Of a stretch of 64,000 bases of DNA, positions 54,954 to 64,000 are shown in pieces. This stretch comes from Diplodia intermedia (Eukaryota > Ascomycota > Dothideomycetes > Botryosphaeriales > Botryosphaeriaceae): positions 434,001-498,000 of the forward strand of contig JAKEKT010000013.1 of assembly GCA_021495925.1 (NCBI GenBank). Reading direction: 5' to 3'. The first letter of the stretch is position 1, and each line of letters begins with the position of its first letter. Both the position numbers and the translations under genes were made by a program. The notes beneath the pieces were generated by a model, which saw only the letters and a list, made by a program, of their open reading frames with translations, was not told the DNA's origin and did no database searches.

Positions 54954-57248
54954 TTACAAGTCTGACCACTCGCTCTCGTTATCCTTCCTCGCCTTCTCGA
55001 CATGGTCATGGAACTTCTTGCTCATCAGCATCACCCTGCGGAAATGCTCCTCCTTGACGACAATCTCATCGTCCTCCTTCCACTCGGGGTTCTTGGAAGC
55101 CTCATACTCGGCAATGGCGATAGCAGACTGGAACGCATTGCGGATCTCGCGACCATTCCACTCCTGCTCAGCCATCTCGCCATCCAGCACAAACGCCTGC
55201 GCCTCCTCGCACACCCTGATCTGGCCCTCGCACTCGCGCACCAGCTTCTGCAAGAACGTCTCCCAGATGCCGCGACGCTTGTCGACGTCGAGCTTCTCGA
55301 AGCCGATGGCGACGTGGACGCGCGACATGAAGGCGTCATCGATGTGCTCGACGCGGTTCGTCGTCAGGAACAGCAGGCCGCCAAAGTACTCCATCTTCCT
55401 GAGGAAGGCGGTGACGATGCCGTTGCGGGCGAGGTCGGTGCTGCGGCGCTCGAGGAAGATGTCGGCCTCGTCGATCAGCAGCACGGCGCGCCAGCGGTGC
55501 GCGAGGTCGAACCACTTGGTGATCTCCGACTCGATGCTCTCCTCGTTGGTGCCGAGGTCGCCGATGGTCAGGCTGACCATCGGGCGCCGCGTGTGCGCCG
55601 CCGTGGCCTCGACCGTGTACGTCTTGCCGACGCCGGGCGGGCCGTACAGCAGCACGGCGACGCCGGCGCCCTTGCCCTTGACGAAGTCGGCGGACCACTT
55701 GACCTTCGACTTGAGCTGGCGGTGCGACAGCGCCTTGATGATCTCGCCGTTCTCGTCGCCGATGTTGGCGTCGGGCGGCAGGTACTTGGGCGCGGCGACG
55801 GGCGCGGTGCGGTCGATGTGCACCGGCGCCCACGTCTTCTCGTCGAGCGCGAAGCCGGTCATGATGGGGCACAGCAGGAAGAGGTGGTCGTCCGACAGCC
55901 ACTCGCGCGGGTGCCTCTCGGCGCTGAGCGCGATGGCCGGCGTCACCGCCGTGCCCGTCTTGGGCGGCGTGTCCTTCTCCTCGACGCTGTACTGGCGCTG
56001 CAGGCCCCACTTGTGCTCCGGCATGTCGGCGCCCGACGGCAGCGCGGTCTCGATGATGAGCGGCCCCTTGTACTGCCGCTTCTTCTCGTCGGCGAACTCG
56101 CCGTCGTGCGTGAGGTACGCGTGGCCGCCGTCCCAGATGATGTCGCGCATGCGCGCGCCGCGCTGGACGAACTTGGCCCGGCGGCCGCCGTCGCCGGACC
56201 CCTCCGTCTTGTCCAGGTACTCGCGCGGGTAGATGGGCAGGCTGGTCACCGTCTTCTCGCCCTCGAAGTAGGGCACGTCGACGGTGATCTCGGCGGTGCG
56301 GATCGACGAGTAGTCCCACGTGTGGTCGAGCAGCCACGCCGTCACCTTCCACTTGTTGATGTCCGGGTTGTCGCTGTCGGCCGTGATCTCGGCGTCCCAG
56401 ATGACGACGCCCAGCCACGTGTCGTCGTGCAGGGCGTACGACAGCGAGCCCGGCCGCAGCAGGTACCACATGTCGTCCCACGTCACCGTCGCGGCGTCCT
56501 TCTTCAGCCGCCGACGCGCGGGGAGCACCGTCTTCTCCACGTGCGGGTCGAGGAACTCGAGCAGGGTCTGCAGGTGCTCGTACTTGACGTCGGCGTCGGT
56601 CTTCTCCGCCTCGTCCGAGCCGGCCGGCGTCCGCTCGAGGGCGAGGCTGTTGCTCAGGTTCCGGAGCTCGGTGATGTAGTGCACGAGGGCGCAGTACGGC
56701 TCGTGGACCGTGATGGTGTCACCAGTCACGTTCTGGCTTTGGCAGGCGTCAATTGCTGTTCGGGATCCAGATGGCTGGCTAAATGCTTACCTCGGGTAGT
56801 ACTCGACAACTTCCCTGATGGCGTCCAGGAGTAGCGGCGAATGGATGACCATTCTGGTCTGACCGACATCGACAATCCGCTTACCCTCCAGCGTGCCCTC
56901 CGGCTTCGGCTTCTTCTCGTCGTCATCCTCATAGTCGTCCTCGTCGTCGGTCTCTAGATTCAGTGGACCGTCGGCCTTGAACATTTTCATGTAGTCCGAG
57001 TACTTGGGCCGTTTCGAGGCGACCTTCAGCGATGTGATGATCTCGAAAACGGGCATCGTCTCGTCCAAGTCGGTGGGGCCCGTCGTTATCTGCAGGTCGA
57101 AGGGCGCGTCATCCTGCTTGCAGTCGAAGTTGGGGCCGTACTGGTCCTCGCACTCGACCCTGTACCGGATGCGGGGAGTCGGCTTGGGCGCCTCGTTGGC
57201 CGCGGCCACGGTGGCGGCCGGGACTTCCACGGTCTTTGTGTCCGCCAT
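54954..57248 (-). CDS. AAA+ ATPase with fungal N-terminal domain (DUF7025 type)
   Basis: Exon 1 is 57248-56791 and exon 2 is 56736-54954, joined by a GTAAGC...CAAAG intron in phase 2, giving 746 residues. The N-terminal part has an acidic stretch (ETDDEDDYEDDDEKK), then LLLDAIREVVEYYPSQN across the splice site and a CALVHYITEL block typical of this fungal ATPase class. The AAA core has Walker A LLYGPPGVGKT, Walker B AVLLIDEADIFLE and sensor LFLTTNRVEHIDDAF, with an Arg-finger region RVHVAIGFEKLD. Such proteins resemble BCS1/spastin-like ATPases in the core, but their cellular task is mostly unstudied. No transmembrane segment seen. High certainty for the domain. Confidence 0.92.
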
Positions 57249-58390
57249 TGTGCTTGTTGTCCGGATAAGCTTGGTGGTGGAAGATGGGGTATCAAGAAAG
57301 ACCGAGTGAGGAAGAAAGTGTTTGGATGGTGAGGCGTTGAAAGGCAGGAGCTGGAGGTTATAAGCAAGGAGAGGAGCTAGGCGGCAGAGGAAGCCTCAGC
57401 CACCACCTGCTTACCGTCCCCGCGAAATTGTGGGTTCAGGCGCAGAAGGATGGAGTGGGCGGGCCGTGCGGCAGCAGGCAGAAGCGTGCTGGTGAGATTT
57501 AAGCTCGGGCCGCGTCCGAATCGGTACTCCGCAAAAGTCGGTGTCTCTGTCTGGCCCAGCTTTGAGTGCGTCACAGCCTCGACTCGTCTCGCCATGCACC
57601 GCTTGCAGGCAGCAGCAGCAGCGACCAGGTTCATCCACCAGTTTGCATGGCCTCTGGCTGCAGGGGAAAATGCTGAAACATGGCTTGCAGCTCACGGCAG
57701 CCATACGAAGTGCCTGGATTTGTGTGTAACGGAGGCGCATCGTTCGCACGTTGGAACTGATGAGAACAGGGCCTATCACGTCGTGGAAGTAGTGCCAGCC
57801 ACGGTGCGCTGGCAGGCGGAGAGCTGATGCACAGCCCCCACGCTATGCCGGCCTGGCGTGTGGCTGAGCGGGCGGCTGCCTGCCACACAACAACCAAGTA
57901 CTCATCAACATCGAGCATCCTCTTCGCTGATCTGCACAGCTCCAAACTCTGCGGGCGCAAACAAGCTGCGGTCCCGTATTCCACCTCTTTGTTCGGGAAC
58001 CAGCCCACGCCCGCACCCGCATACCTTCCCACTCGCCTTCCCACCCGCCTGCGCGCCCGCCCGCCTGTTCGCCCGCCTTCCTATGTTCCAATTCTTAACC
58101 CCATGCACAGTCTATTTCAATTCTCAGGCTGGCCACCCGGTTCCCCGCACTCCATGCTGGACCCGTCATGACGACGGATAATAATCCGGCGGCGACGATC
58201 GCCACTCTGGTTGTGGTGATGACGGGAGATGGGTTGCAGGCCCGAAAGGTGGGGGAGCGGGCAGATAAGCTGCAATCGAGGCCTTCCCCGCACCCTCTTG
58301 GGGGCTAAAAACACAACACCACAAACTGAACATCACCTCAACCCGGAATACTCCTCTCCCTCTTTCATCCGTGCTCTTTCTGCCTCCAAA
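57249..58390. other. 1.1-kb intergenic region between divergent genes
   Basis: Includes a CCCGCC-rich repeat-like leader near 58010-58080. Long open frames on both strands here lack coding usage. Confidence 0.5.
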
Positions 58391-60752
58391 ATGTCCAAAT
58401 CCTGCGTGCGGCCCTTCAAATGCTCCGTCTGTTCACGGCCCTTTACTCGACAAGTAATGCGCCCTCCCCAAACCCGGAGACAAGACTGACCTTCTGAACG
58501 CGCGACAGGAGAACTTGAAGCGACATGTACAAACACGTCAGTCTGTCATCTAAGTAGCCTGGATCAGTTTTGATTGTCTATTTCAGACCACCCCAGCGCG
58601 GTCTCGCGGTCCTACCCATGTCCGCAATGCGACGCTCGATTCTCGAGAAGGTATCTTCATTTGCAAGAGGCGTATATAGCTATCGGGCTGATGATAAAGT
58701 CAGCGATCTCAGGAAGCGACACATCAGGAATTGCCACCCTTCGATTGAGATGATCCCGCCTGCCGTGCCATGGCAGTCAATCGAGGACGAGTTCTGTCTG
58801 CCGTCGACTCAAGGCCTGGACCACGATGATGCAGTATGTGCGAACGACGTCTCAGTTGGAAAAGGCGCTGTCTAATGAGTTTGCAGGATCTGTATCTGGG
58901 GCTCAATGCTCTACCGGTAAAGCGAGCAGCACCGTATGTCAGTCTCTGCTACTTGCATGCGTGTCATCTCACTATGACGCAGTGAATGTAAACTTTGTCA
59001 AGCGTTTTTCCGAAAGTTCCACCCAACTATGCCAACACTGCATGAGCCTACTTTCGAGGTTGACACGGCACCAAAGGCATTGCTCACTGCTGTCAGATGC
59101 ATCGGCTCTCTGTACGGGTCAGCGGAATCCAGGTTCTCGGCTAGTAGAAAGTTCTTTGAGGATGGCTACCACGCCCTGGAAGACTACGTGAGCTTTCATC
59201 ATATTATGACAGCAAATTTTGATTGACACATTCCAGACAAGGGAGCACCGCAGCAGGTTTCAAGAAACATGGGTACTCCAGGCATACATCTTGCTCGAAG
59301 CCTATGGAATCTACATGTGCGATGACTCCCTGTTGTCAAAGGCCCAGAACATCCACCATGCCCTGGTCGGCGCCATCAGAGACTTGCAGATGACCCACGA
59401 CGGCCATGCATCCCGACTGGAAACTCCAAACTCGCCCGAAGTCATGCCAGCCATGGCCGAAAACGACGCCGGGACGCTTCAGAAACGGTGGCTCGACTTC
59501 ATCCAGGAAGAGTCACGAAAGAGGTTCGCTCGCCCCACACTCCTACGAACTCACTCATGTACTCACCGACATCAGATGCATCTACTCCATCTACCTCCTC
59601 GACTCCCAACTCTCCATCGCCTGCAACCTGCGCCCGCAAATCTCCGCGCTGGAGATAAAATACGACCTCCCCTGCGCCGACGACCTGTGGAGCGCACGCA
59701 CAGCCGCAGCGTGGGAGTCCACCCGCACCCAACACTTCCGCTCCTTCAACGAGCCCGACGACCATTTCGCCTCGGACGAAGCCAAGCCATCCGAAGGCTC
59801 ACTCTACGGCAGCACGCAGGACCTTCTGCACGCCCACTCCTCCGGCTCCCGCCACCCGCCCCCACCACCACCATCCCCCACCCTCCGCCTGCTCTGGTAC
59901 TCGCCCTTCGCCGCCCTCGTGCTAGTCACACAGCTCCAAATGACCGCGCGCGAACTCACCCACGCCAGCTGCCTCCTCGAGCGGCCGCGCGCCGCCGCCA
60001 CCACCCAACGCAGCCTCTCCATCCTCACCGAAGCCCAGCACGGCCAGATATCGCAGGCATTGCGCAACATCGCCGAGCTGATCCCGCCGCGCCGTCGGCC
60101 CACCACCACTACCACCACCACCAACAACAGCAGCGGAACCCCCACCCCCACCACCGCCGGCAGCAGCAGCAACAACAGCAACACCTTCGCCCCCCTCTGG
60201 CACGCCTTCTGGCTCACCCACCACTACACCTCCATCACCCTCTCGCACCCGGACGCGCTTCTCGTCACCGGCGTCGTCGAGACGACGACCCTGCCCGCCG
60301 CCATCGCGACGGCCGCCCACCTCGCGCGCCCGCGCGCGCGCCGCGCCAACCGCGATGTATACGAGGACCGCGATGTCTTCCGCATCCTGCGGGACCTGGA
60401 GGGGGCGTTGGGGGAGATCGCTGGGGTGGCGGAGGAGGAGGTGGAGGGTGAGCATCCGTTCGTCACGTTGTTGGCGTTGAAGGTTTGTCTCGTGGGGTGG
60501 CGGATTGTGCGGTTGACGATGGGGGGGGAGGGGGGCCCGAAGGGGTTTGTGTTGGGGAGTGTTATGGGGGCGATTGGGGAGGGGGCCGGGTTGGAGGCCG
60601 AGGTCAGGTATTTGAGGTGGGTGAGGGAGGCGCTGGGGAGGAGGAGTGTTTGGCCCGTGGGCGGGTGGGAGGCGGCGATTGTGGATGAGGCGCTGGCGGG
60701 GGCGGTGGAGTATGCCGCCGTGGTGAGGGAGAGTGGGTCGGGCGGGGTGTGA
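58391..60752 (+). CDS. C2H2 zinc-finger plus fungal-specific transcription factor
   Basis: Eight exons (58391-58453, 58509-58536, 58587-58650, 58704-58833, 58887-58933, 58983-59187, 59237-59523, 59576-60752) sum to 667 codons. The first exons build two zinc fingers, FKCSVCSRPFTRQENLKRH and YPCPQCDARFSRSDLRKRH, the second ending in an unusual RNCH. The middle region carries FHPTMPTLHEPTF, the signature of the fungal_trans regulatory domain, then a long helical region with poly-Thr/Ser and Pro inserts and a Gly-rich C-terminus. This layout is that of pathway regulators that bind DNA in the nucleus. The target is unknown; the nearest genes give no clear hint. One donor (GTTCGC at 59524) is weak, but the frame is exact. 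Confidence 0.88.
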
Positions 60753-60944
60753 GGATGGTTTCGGTCTGTGGTAGGTATGGAGGCACGTTGGACCGGATGC
60801 GTGTCTAAAGAGTCTATTCGAGCCAAGGTATACGTCATATACTCATGTTTTTTATCTTCCTGAGGCCAGAAGGCATTTGGTTCATGCCAGTAGCCACGCT
60901 TTTACACCAGCAGCCACTCGTTTCAGTGCCGGTAGACATTCGAC
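60753..60944. other. Short intergenic spacer
   Basis: 3' flank of the transcription factor gene; nothing else seen. Confidence 0.4.
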
Positions 60945-61462
60945 TCACGCCGGCGCCTTGTCTCCCACATTCGCCAGAACGTACGGCTCGCCATCCACGT
61001 TTACATAAATTGGTTCCGGCTTGATCCGCCAGTAATACTCGTGAATCCCCGGATGCTTTTCCGTCTACTTCTTCGCAAATACTTGTCACTCCGCATCAGC
61101 AAACAACCCAACAAACAGGCATCCACCACCGCCCAAGAAGACAGAAACGGGAAGAAAGAACTCACAAATTGATACCCCCTCGCCAACGCGTCCACAACAA
61201 ACAAATCAGTCGCCGTCAGCCCCTCCCCAACAAGAAACTTCTTCCCACCCCTCACCTCCCTGACCACCACCTCCAGCATCGCTTCGCACCCTTCCTCGGC
61301 CTTCGCCAACACCTCGGGACTCGACGGCGCCTTCCCAATAACCGGGTCGATCCAACCCATGATCGGCGGCAGCAACTCGCCATTCGCAAAGCTCGCCCAC
61401 CACCGCAGCACCGTCGCCTCCTCCTCCTCCAGTGACCTCCCCAACAGCGTCGTCGCCGGGTC
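60945..61462 (-). pseudogene. 5'-truncated glutathione S-transferase-like pseudogene
   Basis: Minus strand: DPATTLLGRSLEEEE and then VLRWWASFANGELLP, IDPVIGKAP, FLVGEGLTATDLFVVDALARGYQF. This is the C-terminal GST domain of the elongation-factor-1-gamma-like type. After a GTGAGT...ACAAG intron (about 61165-61082) the frame reads FAKK, a TAG stop at 61065-61067, then TEKHPGIHEYYWRIK and a natural-looking end at 60945. A Trp codon TGG would fit where TAG stands. The splice also leaves the two parts one base out of phase. The thioredoxin-like N-terminal domain is missing upstream. Broken at three points, hence a pseudogene. Confidence 0.6.
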
Positions 61463-62853
61463 CTACTTCGCAACTACAAAAGGTCCGAGTCAGAGTCTTC
61501 TCTCTCCCTTCAGCACAAACACCCACTAGCGAGAAGCTACCTTCACGTGGTAAGCTACCTCTAATCATTCTTAGGGTTCCAGGTCAGGCAGGCCGTCCAG
61601 TCCGTGCCAGGACAACTGCGTGGTATAACTGGGACTACAGAATACGGTTGCTAGTCAATGCAATCACAAGGTAATAGCGCCCGGCCGCCGGCTCCAACAG
61701 CCAGAGCTTGAGCACGATCGGGAGCTAAATCGAACACGGGATCACCTACGCGGTCATACAGCTGGTTCTCATTTTGTTGAAGATCGGATACCATCGAAAG
61801 TATGGAGGTTTTTGTGCGTTCCGCAACTTACTGTTTTCTACAGCCTCGAAGCTTCGTCCTCTGTTGTCTGCCTGAACCCGTCATCCTGCATCGCATTCGC
61901 CCGCGGGTAGTCAAGGATTGTTGGATACGAACACCACCAACACGGCAGCCGTGACACTCATCGTAGCCAACGGCGAAGACCGGGGCACGAGGTCACAGCG
62001 AAACAGAATACGATAATAAACATCACAATCTTGAGCAGCTCCGACAGCAACGGGAGCGGAACCACCAGAACAGCTGCTTTAAAACAATGCAAACAAGGAA
62101 GCAAAAAATGCCTTTGATGGCGCTGATAAAGTTTTGTGACGTCAGCTCGGCCTGCTGCTCTTCGTCTCGATCCGGCCCTGTGCTCCGACGATTTTTCCAG
62201 ACTTGCCACGCCGCACTCAGCAAGCAATTTAGCCCATTCTCGAGGAGTGGGAGGATCCGTGTCCATCTATCAACCGCGGCATTTGCGCAGTCTACACTAA
62301 TAGCGGTATCGCTCGCGTCTTCGGCCGTCTGAAGCTGTTTGAGATTGGAAGGCAATTTCCCCGCCGCCAGGAGGTGAAGTAATGGCTGGGCTCCACTCGT
62401 TTAAGGACTACATCAAGACAGATGAGGGCGAAAGGAATTAACTGTACAGCAGAGCCGCTCAGGGAAACCAAAGACATAGACATAAGGATCTGTTCAGAAT
62501 ATTCATAGGCTCATCGCCGTCGCTCATGGCGATTGTAGACGGTGGATGGCGGCGCTTTCGCAACTATCACTGAATCGAAGGAACACGCGGCCAAGTTGAA
62601 CCGTGGCCAGCATTTGCGCCAAACAAATACCTTTCGCTCAACATTCGTATTGAACCACATGATAGTGTTTGGTTCGTCTCTGTAGCTATGATTGTGGTTG
62701 CCATACAGTCGGTCGCCTTGGCATGGACTGTCCTTATGAGGTACCAGTATAAAGAGGTAAGGATCCAAGGCAAGTTGCCACCTGTTGACGCCGCTTAACA
62801 TGGAAATTCGAGAACGTAAAGGCAGTGCCTAGTACAACAAACTCAATTTTTCC
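61463..62853. other. Region with unresolved minus-strand fragments
   Basis: A minus-strand frame at 62023-62355 (no ATG; contains ILPLLENGLNCLL and a hydrophobic KGIFCFLVCIVLKQLF segment) and another at 62292-62483 starting MSMSLVSLSGSAVQLIPF may be pieces of a membrane or HeLo-like protein. They could not be spliced together. The rest shows nothing. Confidence 0.25.
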
Positions 62854-63642
62854 ATGGCTGGATTCCCGCTGTCGGTCTGTTTGGCCATTTTAGAACTTGC
62901 GCCATGCAAGCTGTTTAAAAGACTCTCCCTCTGTTTGTTGACAAAGAATTCCGACAGCCCCCCAAGACTCTCGAGCATGGTCTACGAGCACTCGGAAACA
63001 ACGGTTGTGAAGGCATACTTCCACCGCGACCGTAGCCTGCGCGCCCTTAACGTCGAACGCTACATCTACCAGCGCCTAGCCAAACACGACCCATACCCAT
63101 ATATCGCCCGGCTCCACGCCATAGATGGCGACCTCCTCATCCTTGAACGGTAAGAGTGCACGATCCGTCAGCATCTATAGGAACTCCTCCGGGAAAGGGG
63201 CCAGATCCCACCATCTCAACATGTCTTCCGCTGGGCTTACCATGTGGCTCAGGCTCTCCAACACGTCCATTCGTTCAATGTATGGCAAGTCGACATTGGT
63301 CTGCACAACGTTCTTCTGGACAAGGGCCACGCTCGACTCTCCGATTTCGCGGGTTCGTCAATAGACGGAAATACACCACAGGTCGTCCCCAATGATCATT
63401 CCCAGGATCCGGACATCCATCAGGCGACCATGCGCAACTCCGTTTCAAACAGGCCCGCCATTTCAGCAGTTCGACGTACTTTTGCAACGGCTTGGGCGAG
63501 GCGTGTGGCAACGAGTGAGTGGCTCGGCGATGCGGGCGATAAGGAAGAGGACGTGAAAAGCGCATGGATGATGGGGGGGCAACGGGCGGTCGTGGTATTC
63601 TGTATAGCATTCGGGTTGCTGCTATATATTGGGGAGAGGTAG
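62854..63642 (+). pseudogene. Protein-kinase-like pseudogene with two in-frame stops
   Basis: The frame from 62854 (or ATG 62977) reads VYEHSETTVVKAYFHRDRSL and EVER-like NVERYIYQRL, then LHAIDGDLLILER. Stops TAA (63151-63153) and TAG (63178-63180) follow in the same frame. It continues ELLRERGQIPP, FRWAYHVAQALQHVHS, then VDIGLHNVLLD and LSDFAGSSIDG to a TAG-free end at 63642. This is a small fungal kinase-like fold: VKAY lysine, a D-x4-N catalytic-loop variant, and DFAG in place of DFG. Both stops fit CAA to TAA and CAG to TAG changes. A 31-nt GTAAGA...ATAG intron would remove both but shifts the frame. Likely non-functional in this strain. Confidence 0.6.
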
Positions 63643-64000
63643 GTCGCGTAGTAGCGCCGGTGGATGTACGATCTCCGGCGGCATCTCGCGCAGCACGGCC
63701 GGCGGCGTCGACGTCGCCAGCTCCGCGCGCGCCTCCTGCACCTCCTTCCCCCGCGGATTTATGAGACTGTTGGCGGCGACGCCGCCGGTGGGCTGTTGTG
63801 TAAAGCGAAAGACCGCCGGCGAGAGGGTGAGGTGGGACATTCCGGTCTCAGAATCGCTGTTACAAACAACGTACGGGCGGGTGCCGCCGGTCTTTGCCTC
63901 GCCAGCTAATCGTTTCGGGGGAGCACCGGCGGGGAACCTTTTTCGACCACGTTTGCCCGTAGGACGTTCTACCTGTTGTTGTTCGTAGGTAGGAGGGACT
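63643..64000. other. Right window edge, no gene seen
   Basis: G/C-rich with palindromic GCCGGCGGC-type words; open frames here look random. A gene continuing beyond the edge cannot be excluded. Confidence 0.4.

Noticed and set aside
55002..56834. 610-codon plus-strand open frame
   Set aside because: Antisense shadow of the AAA ATPase gene. Its Leu/Val/Arg-rich composition mirrors C-ending codons and shows no motif.
63151..63181. 31-nt intron removing both stops of the kinase-like gene
   Set aside because: It shifts the frame, while reading through the stops keeps a continuous kinase-like sequence.
1..64000. Transposon with terminal repeats, CRISPR array or bacterial operon
   Set aside because: No transposase or reverse-transcriptase frame, no regular spaced repeats and no operon-like spacing were found; gene structure is eukaryotic throughout.

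Overview
The window is nuclear DNA of a filamentous ascomycete (Pezizomycotina), probably a dothideomycete-like fungus. The evidence is short spliceosomal introns of about 45-110 nt with CTGAC/CTAAC branch sites, C-ending codons, HET-domain genes, a CYP505 P450-reductase fusion, a fungal-specific transcription factor and 2EXR/DUF-type fungal families. Class and genus cannot be fixed from sequence alone. Gene models were built by reading both strands. Most spliced models sum to whole codons.

Left part (1-14.4 kb): a HET-domain gene runs off the left edge. Two or three degraded coding stretches and a five-exon lysine-rich protein gene follow. Then comes a 7-kb cluster of small coiled-coil genes (7.1-13.8 kb). 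Three of these, and a frameshifted fourth, share a C-terminal domain of about 75 residues, and the three intact ones carry a phase-2 intron at the same place. An interrupted tRNA-like gene with a partial 3' copy closes the region.

Middle (14.8-35.4 kb): a four-finger C2H2 protein, a secreted flavin oxidoreductase, and the CYP505 gene, whose best model needs one GC-AG and one AT-AC intron. Next are a 61-residue cysteine-rich secreted protein and a GH5 glucanase. A divergent sulfide-oxidation pair follows (persulfide dioxygenase and sulfide:quinone oxidoreductase on one 444-bp promoter). The section ends with a protein carrying an SH3-like C-terminal domain, a GT25 glycosyltransferase and a four-helix membrane protein.

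Right part (36.6-64 kb): decayed genes (F-box-like, two head-to-head PD-(D/E)XK-like relics, GST-like, kinase-like) are mixed with intact ones. The intact genes are a DUF7704-like membrane protein, a full HET protein, an inositol monophosphatase-like gene, a second SH3-like protein paralogous to the one at 31 kb, a 2EXR-like protein, a RING protein, a GNAT acetyltransferase, a DUF7587-like protein, an AAA+ ATPase and a C2H2/fungal_trans transcription factor. Several nonsense codons look like CpA-to-TpA changes, which fits mild RIP.

The clearest functional module is the sulfide-oxidation pair. The most novel material is the small coiled-coil family at 7-14 kb and the non-canonical introns of CYP505.
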